A program made the position numbers and the translations under genes. Below the pieces are notes generated by a model, which worked only from the letters and a program-made list of their open reading frames with translations, ran no database searches and was not told the origin of the DNA. From the NCBI GenBank assembly GCA_023129715.1, contig JAGMBO010000008.1:122340-159507 (forward strand): a stretch of DNA of 37,168 nucleotides, given 5' to 3'. This document shows positions 30,534 to 37,168 of this stretch, one piece after another (position 1 is the first letter of the stretch; each line of letters opens with the position of its first letter). This stretch comes from Candidatus Eiseniibacteriota bacterium. Its GTDB lineage: Bacteria > Eisenbacteria > RBG-16-71-46 > CAIMUX01 > WJJG01.

Positions 30534-30548
30534 TGGCATCATGGGTGC
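30534..30548 (+). promoter_or_regulatory. Weak sigma-54-like promoter for the cytochrome gene
   Basis: TGGCATC-ATGG-GTGC keeps the invariant GG and GC separated by ten bases, but the -12 box is poor. It lies 14 bases after the palindrome, 142 bases before the start codon. Confidence 0.2.
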
Positions 30549-30690
30549 CTGCCCGCGGCATGCATGCGGCATGCTCGGGGTGCTGGAGCAGCGTCCCTTC
30601 CCGGCCCGGCCGGCACGCTGTCCCCGCTCGCCACCTGGATGCGCCGACCCTTCCCGCCACGGGAGGGCGGCACGGGGAAAAGGGAGCCCG

Positions 30691-32295
30691 ATGAAGACGA
30701 AGCCCGCGACCGCCCGCCGGTCCTCGCATCCCCCCATCGATCCTGCAACCATTGCCGACCGGATGCGCGCAACGCTCTTGGCCCTCTCGGCCGCGCTGGC
30801 GGTCACCGTCCTCTTGATCGGCGGCTGTGCCGAGGAAGACGAGACCTGCCCGGTCTGCCCCGCATCAAGCATCCGCTTGGAGGAGATCTACCTCACCGAC
30901 GATTCGGTCGCCATCGGCGGCGAAGTGCGCATGTGGGCCTTGCCGGAGCTCACCAACCAGGAATATGTCTGGACCGCTTCAGCGGGCAGCTTCCAATACG
31001 TCGAGGATTACTACGCCCGCTGGAAGGCACCCGACGTGGCCAGTGTGGTCAAGATCAGCGTGGTCGCCACCAACACGGACGATGAGAGCAAGGTGGTCAG
31101 CGCTCCGATCGCCGTCGAGACCTATCTGCCCCGGCACACGCCGACCTACACGGGCGCCGGCTATTGCGGACTCGAGTGCCACAGCGTCACCGGCCACGGC
31201 GAGAACTACGATTCCTGGGCCGCCAGTCGACACGCGACCACCTTCGCGGCGGTCGACCAGCACGCCGAGTACCTGCCGGGAGATTGCGCGCAGTGCCACA
31301 CCGTCGGCTACGGCGATACCGACGCTCGGGACTGGGCCCGTCACAATGGCGGCTTCGATGAGATCCCTGTCGCCAGGTTGGAAGGCGTCCAATGCGAGAA
31401 CTGCCATGGCCCGATGGCGGATGTCTATGGTCAAGTCCCGATCCCGGAACACGAATCGATCGGCTTGGGCGATTCACTCTATCTCGCCACGGCCGGAGCG
31501 GTTCCGGTCGGCTGCGGGAAGTGTCACGCGCAGTATGAGAGCGCGGCCCACGCCCAGGGCGCCGACTACATCGCCGACTGGTCGGGCAGCGCTCACGGGA
31601 CGATCCCCGCGGGCGTCGATCTCGAAGATCCCACCTGTGTGCAGTGTCACACGGTGCGGGGCTTCATCGCCCGCCTGGAGGGCGGCGCCGCGCCCTCGCC
31701 CGACACATCTCTGCCGATCACCTGCGTCGCTTGCCACGATCCGCACGGCAGCAACCATCCTGGCGATCTGCGGCGAGATCCCGCCGACGATGTGTGCAGC
31801 CAATGCCATACCGACGCCGAGGCCGGCTATCCGAACGAACCGCACGCACCGCACGCGGAGATGCTGGCGGGTACAGGCGGCTACGAGGGCTTCATCACCG
31901 GCCCGATCAAGTCGACTCCCCACATCAACGTGATCGAGCACGGCTGTGCCGAGTGCCACTACCCGAGCGGCAGTGGCGAGGCAAGCCACTCCTTCGCCGC
32001 CGATCCGGCGAGCTGCACCGCCTGCCACCCCGGCGCCAACGGAACCAATTTCGAGTGGAGCACGGTGCGGGACGCACGCAACGAAATCCTCGCCCTGTTG
32101 CTCGAGTTGAGTGCCGAGCTGAACGCCGCGACCCCGGGGGATACGCTGACCGATGCCTACCGGCAGGCGCGGTTCAATGCCCGCTTCGTCATCGCGGCCA
32201 CGGGAGATCAGGACCCCCTCTACGGCGTTCACAACTACAAGTACGCCAAGCAACTCCTGGAGTCCTCGATCGAAGGATTCGCGCCGAGCGAGTAG
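30691..32295 (+). CDS. Multihaem cytochrome c lipoprotein (8-9 haems)
   Basis: The 534-residue protein has a signal peptide with lipobox IGGC (Cys46), a beta-rich Ig-like segment (about 60-145) and then a cytochrome region with eight CxxCH haem motifs (199-203, 235-239, 275-279, 316-320, 345-349, 369-373, 419-423, 442-446) plus an unusual CGLECH (159-164), a CX3CH that may bind a ninth haem. Scattered additional histidines can serve as distal ligands. The pattern resembles cytochrome c554 and related electron carriers. It is probably exposed on the periplasmic or outer face and moves electrons, but partners are not in the window. Start ATG 30691 follows AAGGGAGCCCG; a longer frame back to 30541 has no support. 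Confidence 0.9.
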   Translation: MKTKPATARRSSHPPIDPATIADRMRATLLALSAALAVTVLLIGGCAEEDETCPVCPASSIRLEEIYLTDDSVAIGGEVRMWALPELTNQEYVWTASAGSFQYVEDYYARWKAPDVASVVKISVVATNTDDESKVVSAPIAVETYLPRHTPTYTGAGYCGLECHSVTGHGENYDSWAASRHATTFAAVDQHAEYLPGDCAQCHTVGYGDTDARDWARHNGGFDEIPVARLEGVQCENCHGPMADVYGQVPIPEHESIGLGDSLYLATAGAVPVGCGKCHAQYESAAHAQGADYIADWSGSAHGTIPAGVDLEDPTCVQCHTVRGFIARLEGGAAPSPDTSLPITCVACHDPHGSNHPGDLRRDPADDVCSQCHTDAEAGYPNEPHAPHAEMLAGTGGYEGFITGPIKSTPHINVIEHGCAECHYPSGSGEASHSFAADPASCTACHPGANGTNFEWSTVRDARNEILALLLELSAELNAATPGDTLTDAYRQARFNARFVIAATGDQDPLYGVHNYKYAKQLLESSIEGFAPSE

Positions 32296-32399
32296 CCGCG
32301 CTCCGCCTCTGTATGATCCGGCCGGCGCGTCAGCCCGATCGTTCCCAGCACGTCTCCATCTCGGCGGCAGGGGGGCTATCTCTCGCCGCGTGTTTGAGA

Positions 32400-32405
32400 T
32401 ATACT
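32400..32405 (+). promoter_or_regulatory. -10 element before the beta-helix gene
   Basis: TATACT lies 70 bases upstream of the start codon in an AT-richer stretch. No good -35 is seen at the right distance. A GAAGCG/CGCTTC inverted pair in the leader encloses a CTC/GAG stem. Confidence 0.3.
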
Positions 32406-32474
32406 CCTTTCTGTCTTCCCGAAGCGCCGATCTCCGAGTGCAGAGTTCGCTTCCTGACGCGAAAGGAGCCCGCC

Positions 32475-35282
32475 ATGCCTCGTTCCATCAGCATCGTGTG
32501 TATGCTATTCGCCCTCGCACCGGCCGCATCGACGACGACATATGTCATCGCTCCCGACACCAGCGGTGACTATCCGACGATCCAAGCCGGGATCGATGCC
32601 GCCAGTCCCGGCGACACGCTCGAGCTGACCAGCGGCACTTTCTCCGGCCTAGGCAATCGAAATCTCGACTACGGGGGCAAGGCGATCACCATCCGCTCGG
32701 AGACCGGCGACCCGGCCTACGTTACGATCACCGGCGACGGGGTCGACCGGGGCTTCATCTTCACGAACTACGAGGGATCCGACTCCGTCCTGGAAGGGGT
32801 CACGATCTACGATGGCTACAAGGACATCGGGGCCGGAATTGCCTGCTTTAACTCCTCACCGACGATCATCAACTGCGTGATCGCCTCCTGCGGCGCCTCC
32901 CTGTATGGCGGTGGCTTCTACTGCGGCGCGTGCTCCCCCACACTGACCGACTGCGCCTTTGCGACCAACTCGGCCGGACAGTATGGGGGCGCGTTGAGCT
33001 GTACCTGGGGCAGTGCTCCCGCGTTGACCGGTTGCACTTTCTCGTGGAACACCGCGCCGCGCGGCGGGGGGCTGGGCTGCCAGACGAGCTCCGCGCCGGA
33101 ACTCTCCGGCTGCACCTTCGATCACAACACCGGCACGGCCAACGGCGGCGCGGTCTACGTCGTGGGTACCGCGGCACTCTCGCTGACAACGTGCGACCTG
33201 CTTTACAACACCGCCATGAGCAATGGGGGCGGGCTGTATGTCGAGAGTGATGCATCGGCAACACTCACAACTTGCAGTTTCTATGACAACCAAGCCAACA
33301 AGGGCGGGGCGATCTGTCTCAGCAGCAGTCGCGACGTCTCCGCGACCAGCTGTTCGATAACCCATAACGACGCCACGGCGGGCGGCGGCGGCCTCTATTG
33401 CTATGCGGCCGATTCCAGTAACGTCTTCTTCAACTGCACGATCGAGTCCAACACGACGGCCGGTGACGGCGGCGGCATGCACTGCCGCAGCGCCTCGCCC
33501 CAGATCACCCAGTGCACGTTCAGGTACAATCTCTCCAGCGCCGGGTCCGGCGGCGGTCTCTTCTGCCGGGAGGCCTCCGCCCCCCAGGTGCTCGAGTGCA
33601 CGTTCAGGTACAACGACGCCGAGTTGGATGGCGGCGGTCTCTACTGCAGCGCCAGCCCCGCGACACTAACCGACTGCGAGGTCTACAGGAACGATGCCTT
33701 GGGCAACGGCGGCGGGGCGCGCCTGATCGATGCATCTCATACTATCAGCGGATGCACCTTTGCCTATAACGAGGCCGGAGGCTCGGGCGGCGGCGTTTCG
33801 TTCAGCGGTGATGTCCTGACGGTGACGGCTTGCGACATCCGAAACAACGACTCCGGCGGGGGCAGTGGTGATGGAATGCGTATCTATGCTGCGGACTTCG
33901 CGCTGACCGACTGCCTGATTGCAGAGAATCTGGGCATAGGTCTGACCGTCTATGCCGACGACGACGAGGGGCTAATCGCGGATTGTACAATCGCCTACAA
34001 CACCGGCTCCGGGATGTTCGTCTGTGAGGATGCGGACCCCTACGTCCTGCGGACGATCATCGCCTTCAACGAGGGTCAGGCCATTCAGATGGCGCTGGGG
34101 ATTCCGGTCACCGCGGACGCCGATCTCACGTGCTGCAATCTCTATGGCAACACGAACGGAGACTACACGGTCTACCTCGCCGACGAGCTCAACGATCCCA
34201 GCAACATCTCAGCGGATCCGCTCTTCTGCGATGCGTCCAGCAATGACTACCGGATTGCGATTGAATCTCCGAGCGCGACGGCATCCTGCGGACTGATGGG
34301 CGGCCAGGGGATCGGGTGCGGGATCGCGATCACCGGGATCACGGATGTCGGCAACGATCAGGGACGTCAGGTCTATGTGACCTGGGCACGCTCTTTCCAT
34401 GACATCCCCGATTCTCCCTACCCGATCACCCATTACAGCCTCTGGCGGCGGATCGACGAGTTCGCGGCTCGCGGCGCGGAGGGGGAACCCCGCGTGATGA
34501 CCGCCGGAGGGGACCGGGCCTTCCCGCCAGGCGACTGGTGCTTCGTCAAGGATGTCCCGGCCTACGGGGAGAAGACCTACACCACGGTTTGCCCGACCGT
34601 GTGTGATTCGACAATTGGCGCGGGCGCGTGCTGGTCGAGCTTCTTCGTGCGGGCGGGCACCCTCGAGCCGACGACCTCCTTCGACTGCCTGCCCGACAGC
34701 GGCTACTCGGTCGACAATCTTGCCCCCGGCGTGCCCGAGGGCCTGCGCCTCGAATCTCCAGACGTTCTCGCCTGGGAGGAGTGTGCAGCCGCCGACTTCG
34801 ACTACTTCACCGTCTACGGTTCGGCAACGGACCACCTCGATGAAACGGCGGTGGTCATCGGCTACACCATTGGGAGCACAATGGATGTAGGTGGTGCCTC
34901 ACACGACTACTACCACGTGACGGCGACTGACTTCGCCGGCAACGAAGGCGAGGAGGCCACGCTCGACCAAGCGGCCGGCGCACCTGAGAGTCAATGGATC
35001 CCGCAGCGCTATGCGCTCTACCAGAATCGCCCCAACCCGGGGCGGCCGGGGACGCTGATCCGCTTCGACCTGCCCTCACCTGGCGAGGTCCGCCTCGAAA
35101 TCTTCGATGTTGCCGGCCGCAGGGTAACGACCCTCCTCGACGGCCCGCGGCCGGCGGGAGTTCACTCCGTCGCCTGGGCGGGAACGACTGATGATGGACA
35201 GCCAGTGGAGAGCGGAGTGTTCTTCTTCCGCCTGAGGGCGGGATCGTTCAGCAAGACGCGCCAGCTCATGATCGCCCGCTGA
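32475..35282 (+). CDS. Secreted right-handed beta-helix protein with FlgD-Ig tail
   Basis: The 935-residue protein starts with a signal peptide (about 1-18) followed by YPTIQAGIDAASPGDTLEL, the usual entry of pectate-lyase-like beta-helix proteins. Residues about 100-560 hold some 15 or more repeats of the form C.F..N.A..GGGLYC, as in polymorphic outer membrane protein repeats, with a cysteine at fixed rungs and many Gly-Gly-Gly turns. A fibronectin-like segment (about 620-830) leads to the C-terminal sorting-like domain (LYQNRPNPGRPGTLIRFDLP to the end, with AGRRVTTLL and SGVFFFRLRAG). AAAGGAG precedes ATG 32475. Probably a cell-surface or released protein; binding or lytic activity on polysaccharide is possible but no catalytic motif is recognised. 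Confidence 0.85.
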   Translation: MPRSISIVCMLFALAPAASTTTYVIAPDTSGDYPTIQAGIDAASPGDTLELTSGTFSGLGNRNLDYGGKAITIRSETGDPAYVTITGDGVDRGFIFTNYEGSDSVLEGVTIYDGYKDIGAGIACFNSSPTIINCVIASCGASLYGGGFYCGACSPTLTDCAFATNSAGQYGGALSCTWGSAPALTGCTFSWNTAPRGGGLGCQTSSAPELSGCTFDHNTGTANGGAVYVVGTAALSLTTCDLLYNTAMSNGGGLYVESDASATLTTCSFYDNQANKGGAICLSSSRDVSATSCSITHNDATAGGGGLYCYAADSSNVFFNCTIESNTTAGDGGGMHCRSASPQITQCTFRYNLSSAGSGGGLFCREASAPQVLECTFRYNDAELDGGGLYCSASPATLTDCEVYRNDALGNGGGARLIDASHTISGCTFAYNEAGGSGGGVSFSGDVLTVTACDIRNNDSGGGSGDGMRIYAADFALTDCLIAENLGIGLTVYADDDEGLIADCTIAYNTGSGMFVCEDADPYVLRTIIAFNEGQAIQMALGIPVTADADLTCCNLYGNTNGDYTVYLADELNDPSNISADPLFCDASSNDYRIAIESPSATASCGLMGGQGIGCGIAITGITDVGNDQGRQVYVTWARSFHDIPDSPYPITHYSLWRRIDEFAARGAEGEPRVMTAGGDRAFPPGDWCFVKDVPAYGEKTYTTVCPTVCDSTIGAGACWSSFFVRAGTLEPTTSFDCLPDSGYSVDNLAPGVPEGLRLESPDVLAWEECAAADFDYFTVYGSATDHLDETAVVIGYTIGSTMDVGGASHDYYHVTATDFAGNEGEEATLDQAAGAPESQWIPQRYALYQNRPNPGRPGTLIRFDLPSPGEVRLEIFDVAGRRVTTLLDGPRPAGVHSVAWAGTTDDGQPVESGVFFFRLRAGSFSKTRQLMIAR

Positions 35283-35350
35283 GGGCACACGGCGCGAACG
35301 CGGATGGCGCCGGCAAGACGGCACCGCAGAGAGCCCCAGTGCTCTTGCAC

Positions 35351-35662
35351 CTACTCGGGCTGCGCGTCTTCCGCCACGGGGCGCAAGCGGACGACCGTGG
35401 CCCCGTAGTGCCCGCGGTCGGCGGAGGCGAGTTGATAGGAGGCGACCGCCGGATGGCGGTCGAGCACACCGGCTACGATTCGGCGTTGCACGCCGATGCC
35501 TTTGCCGTGGATGATGCGCACCTCGGAAAACCCGCGGCGGGCCGCCTCGCGGAGGTACTCTGCAACCACCTCGGCGACATCGCGCGGATGAAACGTGTGC
35601 AGATCGAGGGCATCCTCGATCGGGACGGCCCGGGGTTCGTCTTGCGGATCAGGGCCGCGCAT
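35351..35662 (-). CDS. Stand-alone Smr-domain protein
   Basis: The 103-residue protein is a single Smr domain, related to the C-terminal endonuclease domain of MutS2. Motifs are DLHTF at 20-24 (the usual DLHG-type motif with Thr for Gly), RIIHGKGIGVQR at 49-60 and GATVVRL at 87-93. Smr proteins nick nucleic acid or act on stalled ribosomes; the role of short versions is not fixed. Its ATG overlaps the end of the OsmC gene by 14 bases, so the two form an operon. Confidence 0.9.
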   Translation of the reverse strand: MRGPDPQDEPRAVPIEDALDLHTFHPRDVAEVVAEYLREAARRGFSEVRIIHGKGIGVQRRIVAGVLDRHPAVASYQLASADRGHYGATVVRLRPVAEDAQPE

Positions 35663-36137
35663 CGGGCGTCACTCCCGGAACCACACCCTCGATGCACTCG
35701 TCTCCGTAGTGCAGGGCGTAGGTCACCGTACCGGTCGAGGCGAGGGTCGCCGAGGCTCCGCAGTACTTGCGCGTCGAGAGCTCCACCGCGCGCCGGACCC
35801 TGCGTAGGTCGTGCGGCTCGGTGGCAATGCGGTAGTCGATGTGGACCCGCCGGAAAACCCGGGGATGCTCGAGCGCCCGCTCGCCCTCCACGACGATGCG
35901 GAGCGAGCGGACCACCACCCGCATCTTGATGAGAATCGAGACCAGATCGACACCGGTGCAGCCGCCCACCGCGCCGAGCAGGAGCTCCATGGGCTTGGGG
36001 CCCGTCAGGGGACGCCCCTCCTCACCCTCGACGAGGGCATCACTGCGATAGGCAACCCCGCTGTCGGCGAGATGCTCGAAGGCGCCCCCCTGCTCCCAGC
36101 GCGACTCCGAATGCGTGGTCACCCCTTGCCCTGCCAT
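35649..36137 (-). CDS. OsmC/YhfA-family peroxiredoxin-like protein
   Basis: OsmC proteins reduce organic hydroperoxides through two cysteines. Both are present: Cys60 in GAVGGCTGVDLVSIL and Cys126 in STRKYCGASATL; the sequence is closer to the YhfA-like branch than to Ohr. The product has 162 residues with the start at ATG 36137, preceded by GGAGG ten bases away; the alternative ATG at 36176 sits directly against a GGAGG with no spacing and is less likely. The gene is translationally linked to the Smr-domain gene downstream. Confidence 0.88.
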   Translation of the reverse strand: MAGQGVTTHSESRWEQGGAFEHLADSGVAYRSDALVEGEEGRPLTGPKPMELLLGAVGGCTGVDLVSILIKMRVVVRSLRIVVEGERALEHPRVFRRVHIDYRIATEPHDLRRVRRAVELSTRKYCGASATLASTGTVTYALHYGDECIEGVVPGVTPDARP

Positions 36138-36562
36138 CTGCCATCTTCCTCCTTCATAACCGCCCGGCGAACCCATCCTCCGTGATCATGAGTGAGACAC
36201 CATCGTCTTCGGTGTGACGAGGCGGGCGCGCCCGGGGCGCCTCCGCCCCTCTGATGTCCACGCACGGGCGGTGACAGGATCGCTCAGGGCGTGACGCGAA
36301 TCAACCGGCGGGCGGAGCGGACCCTCGTAGGCCAGGCCAGCGAGGTTCGCCGGGGCCAACGGGACCCAACAACGACAAGGAGGCCCGCTAGTGGTGCAGG
36401 CCTCCTCTGTTCGTCACCCGGTTGCCCGGGCACCGTCATCCTGGGCAAACGCCCCCGAACCGCGATGGCCGAAGACGGCCGGGCGGTTCGTCTGGGAAGC
36501 CCGAGCCTCCAGATCGATGACGGCTGATACTGAGTTCCGGCGTTCCCGGCGCTCTCGCGGGG
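36138..36562. other. 425-bp gap between osmC and the repeat-protein gene
   Basis: No gene on either strand. It carries a terminator-like hairpin for the minus-strand repeat-protein gene at 36378-36406 and a GC-rich stretch (36220-36260); the promoter for the OsmC gene should lie near 36180-36260 but no clear elements are seen. Confidence 0.5.
36378..36406 (-). terminator. Rho-independent terminator-like hairpin (minus strand)
   Basis: AGGAGGCC (36378-36385) pairs perfectly with GGCCTCCT (36399-36406). Read on the minus strand the stem is followed by TGTCGTTGTTGGG, a moderately U-rich tail, about 155 bases after the stop of the Asn/Tyr/Gly-rich gene. Confidence 0.5.
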
Positions 36563-37168
36563 CTAGGCAGCCACCGTGAAATCGTGGCCGGGCATCGGCC
36601 GGTACTCACTCCACCAGCGCGGCGTTGTCCGATAAGCATAGTGCGGATAGCCATGATGCGGGTACTGGGGCATCCCAAAGAAGCGATTCGTGTAGTTGAA
36701 GGGCACCCCGTAGCCGTAGTCGTTCGAGTAGTTCGTCCGGTACGGGTAGTAGCCGAACTTGCGGTAGGAGTCCCAGTAGGGATAGCCATACCGATTGTAG
36801 TCGCCCTGCGGGTAGCCGGAGCCATAGCTGCGACTGGGATCGCCGTAGTCATCCCCGTAGTGGCCATAGGGGTAGTAGCCAGACGGGTTGTAGTCCTGAC
36901 GGCCGTAGATCGAATTGACCGTGTGGCCGCCCCACATCGTCGTGGGGTTGGTGTAACCCGTCATCGGGTTACTGTAGTTCATCGACGTGTTCTCAAAGTT
37001 CTGATTCCACCAGCCGTAGTTGTTCGGCATCCACGGCTGGTAGTTGTTCGTGCTGGGGAAGCCCTGGTTCTGCGACCCGTAGTTGGAGTTCATCCAGGGG
37101 AAGCCCTGGTTCTGCGACCCGTAGTTGGAGTTCATCCAGGGGTAGTTCTGGTACTGCGACCCGTAGTT
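36563..37168 (-). CDS. Asn/Tyr/Gly/Pro-rich repeat protein, 5'-truncated by window edge
   Basis: The frame is open from the window's right edge to TAG at 36563-36565, giving 201 visible residues; the start lies outside. It is made almost entirely of Asn, Tyr, Gly, Pro, Ser, Gln and aromatic residues, with a single lysine. The N-terminal visible part is a 14-residue repeat (MNSNYGSQNQGFPW) encoded by 42-bp units; the rest is degenerate, with YYPYGHYGDDYGD-like runs. No enzyme motif is visible. Composition matches prion-like or disordered surface/biofilm proteins, but no family can be named. The frame is probably real because it is long, free of stops, and strongly biased in composition unlike its antisense. 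Confidence 0.65.
   Translation of the reverse strand, partial: NYGSQYQNYPWMNSNYGSQNQGFPWMNSNYGSQNQGFPSTNNYQPWMPNNYGWWNQNFENTSMNYSNPMTGYTNPTTMWGGHTVNSIYGRQDYNPSGYYPYGHYGDDYGDPSRSYGSGYPQGDYNRYGYPYWDSYRKFGYYPYRTNYSNDYGYGVPFNYTNRFFGMPQYPHHGYPHYAYRTTPRWWSEYRPMPGHDFTVAA
37052..37168 (-). repeat. 42-bp in-frame coding repeat
   Basis: Two full 42-bp units (37094-37135 and 37052-37093), nearly identical, and a diverged partial unit running off the window edge (37136-37168). Each encodes MNSNYGSQNQGFPW or a close variant. More copies probably lie beyond the window. Confidence 0.9.

Larger units (their letters stand above)
30358..30690. other. 333-bp divergent gap between archease and cytochrome genes
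   Basis: No gene. It holds a perfect palindrome at 30503-30520, a weak sigma-54-like site at 30534-30548, and a GGCATGC-rich stretch (about 30557-30575). No sigma-70 pair stood out on either strand. Confidence 0.5.

Noticed and set aside
22127-35282. Proof of a type IX secretion system
   Set aside because: Two proteins carry sorting-like C-terminal domains, but FlgD-Ig tails also occur in phyla without a demonstrated type IX system and no Por/Gld gene is in the window.

Overview
The window is a GC-rich, gene-dense bacterial chromosome segment. The mix of genes points to an uncultured member of the FCB group or a neighbouring phylum (Eisenbacteria, Krumholzibacteriota or Gemmatimonadota-like): secreted proteins ending in a FlgD-Ig/type-A sorting-like domain, a multihaem cytochrome c lipoprotein, a tandem ThyX, a gamma-alpha fused 2-oxoacid:ferredoxin oxidoreductase, a lipoprotein with a DUF2723-type motif, and an RtcB-archease pair. 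This placement is inference; there is no rRNA, tRNA or other phylogenetic marker beyond TyrS in the window.

Layout. 1-1.65 kb: an unrecognised truncated gene and a RluA-type pseudouridine synthase, both visibly less GC-rich than the rest and separated by an attC-like hairpin. 1.8-4.0 kb (minus): a YifB/ComM AAA ATPase and a small SMR-like transporter. 4.2-6.3 kb (plus): a lipoprotein and a double-domain ThyX. 6.5-13.1 kb (minus): a long same-strand run thiD-thiE-thiL-M20 amidohydrolase-sppA-isochorismatase; thiD, thiE and thiL cover the HMP kinase, condensation and final phosphorylation steps of thiamine diphosphate synthesis. 13.7-21.9 kb (plus): Hsp20 behind a sigma-54-type promoter, a BtpA-family protein, an ImmA/IrrE-type metallopeptidase, a YihY membrane protein, KorA, KorB and a PTS EIIA domain protein. 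22.1-23.9 kb: a secreted protein with a FlgD-Ig tail. 24-25.3 kb (minus): a lipoprotein with TPR-like and DUF2723-type parts. 25.7-27 kb: an ECF sigma factor and its zinc-finger anti-sigma factor. 27-30.4 kb (minus): archease, RtcB and TyrS, an RNA repair/translation cluster. 30.7-35.3 kb (plus): a multihaem cytochrome and a beta-helix surface protein. 35.3-36.1 kb (minus): OsmC and a stand-alone Smr domain. 36.6 kb to the end (minus): an Asn/Tyr/Gly-rich repeat protein truncated by the window edge.

The most striking non-genic signal is that many gaps between genes hold a different short direct-repeat array (units of 8 to 44 bp). Several arrays look like duplications of the neighbouring gene boundary. 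Between thiE and thiL a 44-bp unit carrying the thiE tail, its stop codon, a Shine-Dalgarno sequence and an ATG is repeated so that three 15-residue mini-ORFs form a chain in which each stop overlaps the next start (ATGA), ending at the thiL start. Similar short ORFs whose stop overlaps the next gene's start are seen before rluA, the M20 amidohydrolase and yihY. Upstream of yihY the repeat multiplies a -35-like TTGACC element. These are direct observations; any regulatory role is inference.
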